A stretch of DNA of 38,077 nt from Desulfovibrio sp. (GTDB lineage: Bacteria > Desulfobacterota > Desulfovibrionia > Desulfovibrionales > Desulfovibrionaceae), in NCBI GenBank assembly GCA_017415765.1, contig JAFQED010000063.1:1-38077 (forward strand). The letters are read 5' to 3'. Shown here in pieces: positions 34,190 to 38,077 of the stretch (positions are counted from its first letter, which is position 1; each line of letters opens with the position of its first letter). The position numbers and the translations under genes were made by a program. Under the pieces are notes generated by a model. It was not told the origin of the DNA, made no database searches, and saw only the letters and a program-made list of their open reading frames with translations.

Positions 34190-35692
34190 ATGGATATACG
34201 TTTTCAGAATCTTGGCCCTGAGCAGTGGAAAGGAGCCGTCATGCTGGCCCCTGTCTGCGAAGGCGAAAGCCTGCCAGGCCAGCCAGAGTTGGACAAGGCC
34301 GCCCCGTGGCTGGCCATCGCGCCCGCCCTGCGTGACTTTAAGGCCAAAAAGGACGAACTGGCCCTGCTGCACGGCCATCCAGAGCTGCCGATCCCGCGTG
34401 TACTGGCCATTGGCCTTGGCCCGCGCGACAAGTTTGACATCTCCGGCCTACGCAAGGCCGTGGCCGCTGCCGTACAGCGATGCCACAGCCTGGGGCTGGA
34501 GTCCATCCTCCTGCCAGAACCCTGCCTTGCCCGTCTGCCCGGTGGTCGCGAACGGCTGGTGGAAGAAGCCGTACTGGCGGCCTGTCTGGCCCTGTACAAG
34601 TTCACGGTGCTGAAAAAGCCCGCCGAAGACGAGCCCGCGCCCCCGCAATGGCTGGCCCTGGGCTTTGACGGAGAAAGCGTGCCGGATGCAGCCCATGCTG
34701 CTGCGCGCCGGGGCGAACGTGCCGCTACCGCCGTAGCCCGTGCCCGCGACCTGGCCAATATGCCGGGCAACCTGCTCTATCCCGAAGTCATGGCCGAACG
34801 CGCCATGGAACTGGCCCAGTCTGCCGGCTTCACCTGCCGCGTGCTGGATGTGCCCGCGCTGGAAGCCGAAGGCATGGGGGCCATGCTGGCCGTGGGTCAG
34901 GGGTCTGCCCGGCCGCCGCGCCTTGTGGTTTTGGAATACGCCCCGGCCGGACATGAGCAGGAAAAACCGCTTATCTTTGTGGGCAAGGGCATCACCTTTG
35001 ACTCTGGTGGCATCAGCCTCAAACCTTCGGCCAATATGCACCAGATGAAGTCCGACATGAGCGGCGCGGCCGCCGTGCTGGCGGCCATGACCGCCCTGGC
35101 CGAAGAAGAAACACCGCGCCGTCTGGTGGGTTTGCTGGCCTGTGCCGAAAACATGCCCGATGGCCAGGCAACCCGCCCCGGCGATGTGGTGCGCGCCGCC
35201 AACGGTGATACGGTGGAAATTGTCAACACCGATGCCGAAGGCCGTCTGGTGCTCTGCGATGCCCTTGTCTATGCCCAAAAGCATTGGACGCCCGCTGCCA
35301 TTGTGGATGTGGCGACCCTCACCGGGGCTTGCATGGTGGCCCTGGGCACGGGCCTTGCCGGGCTTTTCAGCGATGACGATGACCTATGCGAACGTATCAT
35401 GGCTGCGGGCGGCGTGGGGGGCGAACATTTCTGGCGTCTGCCCCTCTGGCAGGACTATGCCGAACAACTCAAAAGCGAGACAGCCGACATTTGCCATGCC
35501 GGGCCACGGGAAGGCGGGGCCATCAATGCCGCGCTCTTCCTCAAGCATTTTGTGCGCGAAGGCGTGCGCTGGGCGCATCTGGACATTGCCGGTGTGGACT
35601 GGAACTCTAAGACCAGCCCGCTCTGCCCGGCCGGAGCCGCCGGTTTTGCCGCCCGAACCCTGCTGGAACTTGGCCGTGGAGGTGTACAGTGA
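34190..35692 (+). CDS. pepA: Leucyl aminopeptidase (M17)
   Basis: A cytosolic hexameric metallo-aminopeptidase. The signature NTDAEGRLVLCDAL carries metal and substrate residues. Metal ligands also occur in VGKGITFDSGGISLKPSANM, then KSDMSGAAAV. The Arg of the catalytic bicarbonate site lies in the signature. Length 500 is normal. The start ATG 34190 has AAGGAG eight bases upstream. It overlaps cobA-hemD by four bases (GTGA). PepA can also serve as a DNA-binding protein in E. coli, which is not evident here. Confidence 0.96.
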   Translation: MDIRFQNLGPEQWKGAVMLAPVCEGESLPGQPELDKAAPWLAIAPALRDFKAKKDELALLHGHPELPIPRVLAIGLGPRDKFDISGLRKAVAAAVQRCHSLGLESILLPEPCLARLPGGRERLVEEAVLAACLALYKFTVLKKPAEDEPAPPQWLALGFDGESVPDAAHAAARRGERAATAVARARDLANMPGNLLYPEVMAERAMELAQSAGFTCRVLDVPALEAEGMGAMLAVGQGSARPPRLVVLEYAPAGHEQEKPLIFVGKGITFDSGGISLKPSANMHQMKSDMSGAAAVLAAMTALAEEETPRRLVGLLACAENMPDGQATRPGDVVRAANGDTVEIVNTDAEGRLVLCDALVYAQKHWTPAAIVDVATLTGACMVALGTGLAGLFSDDDDLCERIMAAGGVGGEHFWRLPLWQDYAEQLKSETADICHAGPREGGAINAALFLKHFVREGVRWAHLDIAGVDWNSKTSPLCPAGAAGFAARTLLELGRGGVQ

Positions 35693-37209
35693 AAGTCTAT
35701 CTGCTTGGTGCAGGCCCTGGCGACCCCGGCCTCCTGACCCTCAAGGCGCGGGACGTACTGGCCCGTGCCGATGTGGTGGTGTATGACGCCCTTGCCAACG
35801 ACAGTTTGCTGGGCCATGCCCGCCCGGATGCCGAAATCATCTATGTAGGCAAGGTGGCGGGCAACCACGCCCTGCCCCAGCACGAAATCAACGCCCTGCT
35901 GGTGGCAAAAGCCAAAGAAGGCAAGGTGGTGGCCCGCCTCAAGGGTGGCGACCCCTACATCTTTGGCCGTGGCGGTGAAGAGGCAGAAGAACTGCTGGCC
36001 GCCGGTGTCCCCTTTGAGGAGGTGCCGGGCATCAGCAGCACCATCGCTGCCCCGGCCTATGCGGGAATCCCCGTAACGCACCGCGACTTTGCCTCGTCCG
36101 TTACCATCATCACCGGGCACGAAAACCCGGATAAACCCGGTTCTGTCCACAACTGGCAGGCTCTGGCGCAAAGTGCTTCCACGCTGGTCTTTGTCATGGG
36201 TATGAAAAACCTGCCCGACATTGCCCGTAATCTGCTGACTGCGGGCCTTGCGCCCGACACCCCGGCAGCCCTTATCTACCGGGGCACCACTGCCCGCCAC
36301 CGCAGCCTTGTCTCCACCATCGCCCAACTGCCCGAAGCAGCCGTGGCCGCTGGTTTTACCAATCCTTCGGTCATCGTGGTGGGCAAGGTAGCCAGTCTGC
36401 GGGACAAGCTGAACTGGTATGAGCAAAAACCCCTGCTTGGCCGGAGCATCGTTGTTACCCGCGCACGCGAACAGGCCAGCGGCCTTGCCCAAAGCCTGAC
36501 CGAACTGGGGGCCGAGGTCATCCAATGCCCCACCATCGAGATCCGTCCGCTGCCCGATTATGCAGAGCTGGACGCCGCCATTGCCAGGCTGGCCGACTAC
36601 GGCTGGATAATTTTTACCTCGGTCAACGGGGTCAAATACTTCTGGCAACGTCTGGCTGCCCTTGGCAGGGACAGCCGCGCCATCGGCGCATGCCGAGTGG
36701 CTGCCATCGGCCCGGCCACCGCAGATGCCCTGCGTGAACGCGGTATCTGCCCGGACTTTATCCCGGAACGCTATGTGGCCGAAGGCGTGGTGGAGGGCCT
36801 CAAGGCCCGTGAAGCCGGCAGACTGGCCGGGATGCGGATGCTCCTGCCGCGTGCGGCCAAAGCCCGCGAAGTTCTGCCCGAAGAACTGGGCAAGGCCGGG
36901 GCCGTGGTGGATGTGATCAGTGCCTATGAAACCGTGCCCGCTGCAAGCCGTAAGGATGAGGTAGTGGCCCGTCTTGCAGAAGGCAGCCTTGACTGCGTGA
37001 CCTTTGGCTCCTCCTCCACCGTGGAGAATTTTCTGGAGCTTGTCCCGGCAGCCAGTCTCAAGGCCCACCCCACGACCCTGCTTGCGGCCATTGGCCCGGT
37101 CACGGCCGACACGCTGCGCAAGCATGGCCTTGAGCCACACATCCAGCCGGAGGCATATACCATCCCCGCGCTGGTGGAAGCCATCAAGGCCCATTTTGCA
37201 AAGGCATAA
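35689..37209 (+). CDS. cobA-hemD: Bifunctional uroporphyrinogen-III C-methyltransferase / uroporphyrinogen-III synthase
   Basis: A 506-residue fusion. Residues ~1-245 are SUMT (CobA): GAGPGDPGLLTLKA, VYDAL, VARLKGGDPYIFGRGGEE and the FVMGMKNL segment, needed to make precorrin-2 for siroheme and cobalamin. Residues ~255-506 are HemD: RSIVVTRAREQASGLA, IFTSVNGV, the VAAIGPATADAL segment, and FGSSSTVENF. Both parts look complete. The fusion agrees with that described for Desulfovibrio, where siroheme and heme derive from precorrin-2. GTG 35689 is the start, overlapping the pepA stop. purN follows by two bases. Confidence 0.95.
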   Translation: MKVYLLGAGPGDPGLLTLKARDVLARADVVVYDALANDSLLGHARPDAEIIYVGKVAGNHALPQHEINALLVAKAKEGKVVARLKGGDPYIFGRGGEEAEELLAAGVPFEEVPGISSTIAAPAYAGIPVTHRDFASSVTIITGHENPDKPGSVHNWQALAQSASTLVFVMGMKNLPDIARNLLTAGLAPDTPAALIYRGTTARHRSLVSTIAQLPEAAVAAGFTNPSVIVVGKVASLRDKLNWYEQKPLLGRSIVVTRAREQASGLAQSLTELGAEVIQCPTIEIRPLPDYAELDAAIARLADYGWIIFTSVNGVKYFWQRLAALGRDSRAIGACRVAAIGPATADALRERGICPDFIPERYVAEGVVEGLKAREAGRLAGMRMLLPRAAKAREVLPEELGKAGAVVDVISAYETVPAASRKDEVVARLAEGSLDCVTFGSSSTVENFLELVPAASLKAHPTTLLAAIGPVTADTLRKHGLEPHIQPEAYTIPALVEAIKAHFAKA

Positions 37210-37211
37210 GC

Positions 37212-37892
37212 ATGGCTCTGAACATCGGCATACTGGCCTCAGGCAGTGGTACCAATGCCCAGGCCATGATCGACAAGGCCGCTGCGGGACTGCTGGATGT
37301 GGATATTCGCCTTGTGTGCAGCAACCGGCCGGGAGCGGGCGTGCTGGAGCGCGCCCGTGCGGCGGGGCTGCCCCATCTGACCATTGACCACACCACCTTT
37401 GCCTCCCGCGCTGCATATGATCGCGAACTGGCGGCCACACTGCGCAGCCACGGGGTTGAGTGGGTGGTGCTGGCTGGCTATATGCGTCTGCTTACATCGG
37501 ATTTTCTGGCAGCCTTTGACGGGCAGGTGGTCAATATCCATCCGGCCATCCTGCCCAGCTTTCCCGGTGCGCACGGCGGGCCGGACGCACTGGCCTATGG
37601 GGTCAAGCTCACGGGCTGTACCGTCCATTTTGTGGAAGAAGCCATGGACAGCGGCCCCATCATCATCCAGGCGGCAGTGCCAGTCACTGCGGGGGAAGAG
37701 CTGGAAAACCTCATGGCCCGTGTCCACCGTATGGAACACCGTATTTACCCACAGGCACTGCAATGGCTGGCAGAAGGACGCATCCAGCGGAAGGGAAGGC
37801 AGGTGCATCTGGCCCCGGCCTCCCCTGCCAGACCGACGCTTTCCCCTGATGGGCCGTGGCTGGTCTGGCCTCCGCTGGAGGAAGGTTTCTAG
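37212..37892 (+). CDS. purN: Phosphoribosylglycinamide formyltransferase
   Basis: PurN transfers a formyl group from 10-formyl-THF to GAR in purine synthesis. NIGILASGSGTNAQAM is the phosphate loop. The substrate site NIHPAILPSFPGAHG has the catalytic Asn and His, and GCTVHFVEEAMDSGPII carries the catalytic Asp. The length of 226 is slightly above average, with a C-terminal extension (about 25 residues, Pro-rich). It is tightly coupled to cobA-hemD. The stop TAG is the first three bases of the repeat element at 37890. Confidence 0.96.
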   Translation: MALNIGILASGSGTNAQAMIDKAAAGLLDVDIRLVCSNRPGAGVLERARAAGLPHLTIDHTTFASRAAYDRELAATLRSHGVEWVVLAGYMRLLTSDFLAAFDGQVVNIHPAILPSFPGAHGGPDALAYGVKLTGCTVHFVEEAMDSGPIIIQAAVPVTAGEELENLMARVHRMEHRIYPQALQWLAEGRIQRKGRQVHLAPASPARPTLSPDGPWLVWPPLEEGF

Positions 37893-38077
37893 AGCATTTT
37901 CCGATTGAAACACAGCGTGTTCGATCGGAAAATTCTCTAGAGCGAAATGCCATTGAAAATGGCAGTCGCTCTGGCGGACGCGAGAGCGGACGCCCGCGCC
38001 GTAAGCAAGCGGGAAAACCGCGCTTTTCCCGCGAAGCGTAGGCAGCGTGACGATTGAAACACAGAGTGTTTCAATCA
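37890..38077. repeat. Hairpin-rich MITE-like repeat at window end (incomplete)
   Basis: Four hairpins follow each other: AGAG-ATTTTCCGAT / ATCGGAAAAT-CTCT (37891-37938), AGAGCG-TGCCATT / AATGGCA-CGCTCT (37939-37972), GCGGGAAAA / TTTTCCCGC (38009-38032), and GATTGAAACAC / GTGTTTCAATC (38052-38076). The motif GATTGAAACACAG occurs at 37903 and again at 38052. The element begins TAGAGCATTTTCCGATTGAAAC, and its last visible bases (GTTTCAATCA) resemble an inverted copy, so it is probably a small inverted-repeat element continuing past the window. A remnant lies at 28536-28557. Confidence 0.65.

Noticed and set aside
35455-37440. 661-codon minus-strand frame opposite pepA/cobA-hemD/purN
   Set aside because: It spans several conserved plus-strand genes and has no domain, which is typical of antisense open frames in GC-rich DNA.
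37903-38077. ATTGAAAC ends resembling CRISPR repeat ends
   Set aside because: Only two units in hairpin context, not evenly spaced, with no spacers and no cas genes; a dispersed hairpin element explains it better.

Overview
The window is most likely chromosomal DNA of a sulfate-reducing deltaproteobacterium of the Desulfovibrio group. This is an inference from GC-rich core genes, a CobA-HemD fusion like that described for Desulfovibrio, a CheZ/CpoB-like pair, and a plain housekeeping gene complement. No rRNA or other decisive marker is present.

Layout. Positions 1-2340 are a clearly AT-rich island: the tail of an insertion-sequence transposase, a gene cut off by that insertion, a 5-methylcytosine DNA methyltransferase with an N-terminal helix-turn-helix, its promoter, and about 550 bases of non-coding DNA with phased short repeats. 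It looks like a horizontally acquired restriction-modification locus whose partner gene is broken. From 2340 the DNA becomes GC-rich: a small zinc-ribbon protein, mutL, a Desulfovibrio-type hypothetical, then a 740-base intergenic region holding a possible type I toxin-antitoxin locus (27-residue hydrophobic peptide), a universal stress protein, hisC-cmk, a TPR protein, and a pyrBC operon behind an apparent attenuator and leader peptide. That operon continues into a Memo-like protein and a secreted hypothetical.

On the minus strand from 19738 to 13478 runs the operon pyrH-frr-uppS-cdsA-dxr-rseP-tsaB (UMP kinase, ribosome recycling, isoprenoid and phospholipid precursors, site-2 protease, tRNA t6A). 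Upstream lies NYN-azlC-azlD-DUF4911, then a ThyX-like protein with a degenerate signature. Divergent from it are nadK (apparently leaderless), an ARMT1/DUF89-like protein, and gatB. Convergent to gatB is a NADP/NAD malic enzyme, followed upstream by tRNA-Pro and tRNA-His, each with its own terminator. Then, on the minus strand, come cheZ, a CpoB-like lipoprotein, a PLDc_N membrane protein, lspA and ileS. Divergent on the plus strand are pepA, cobA-hemD and purN. The window ends in a roughly 190-base hairpin-rich repeat resembling a MITE, a remnant of which sits beside tRNA-Pro.

The candidates most worth following up are the small-peptide/antisense-RNA locus at 5734-6034, the MITE-like repeat, the helix-turn-helix methyltransferase with its disrupted partner, the pyrB attenuator, and two family members (ThyX-like, ARMT1-like) that lack signature residues. 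All functional calls come from reading motifs by eye; no database search was run.
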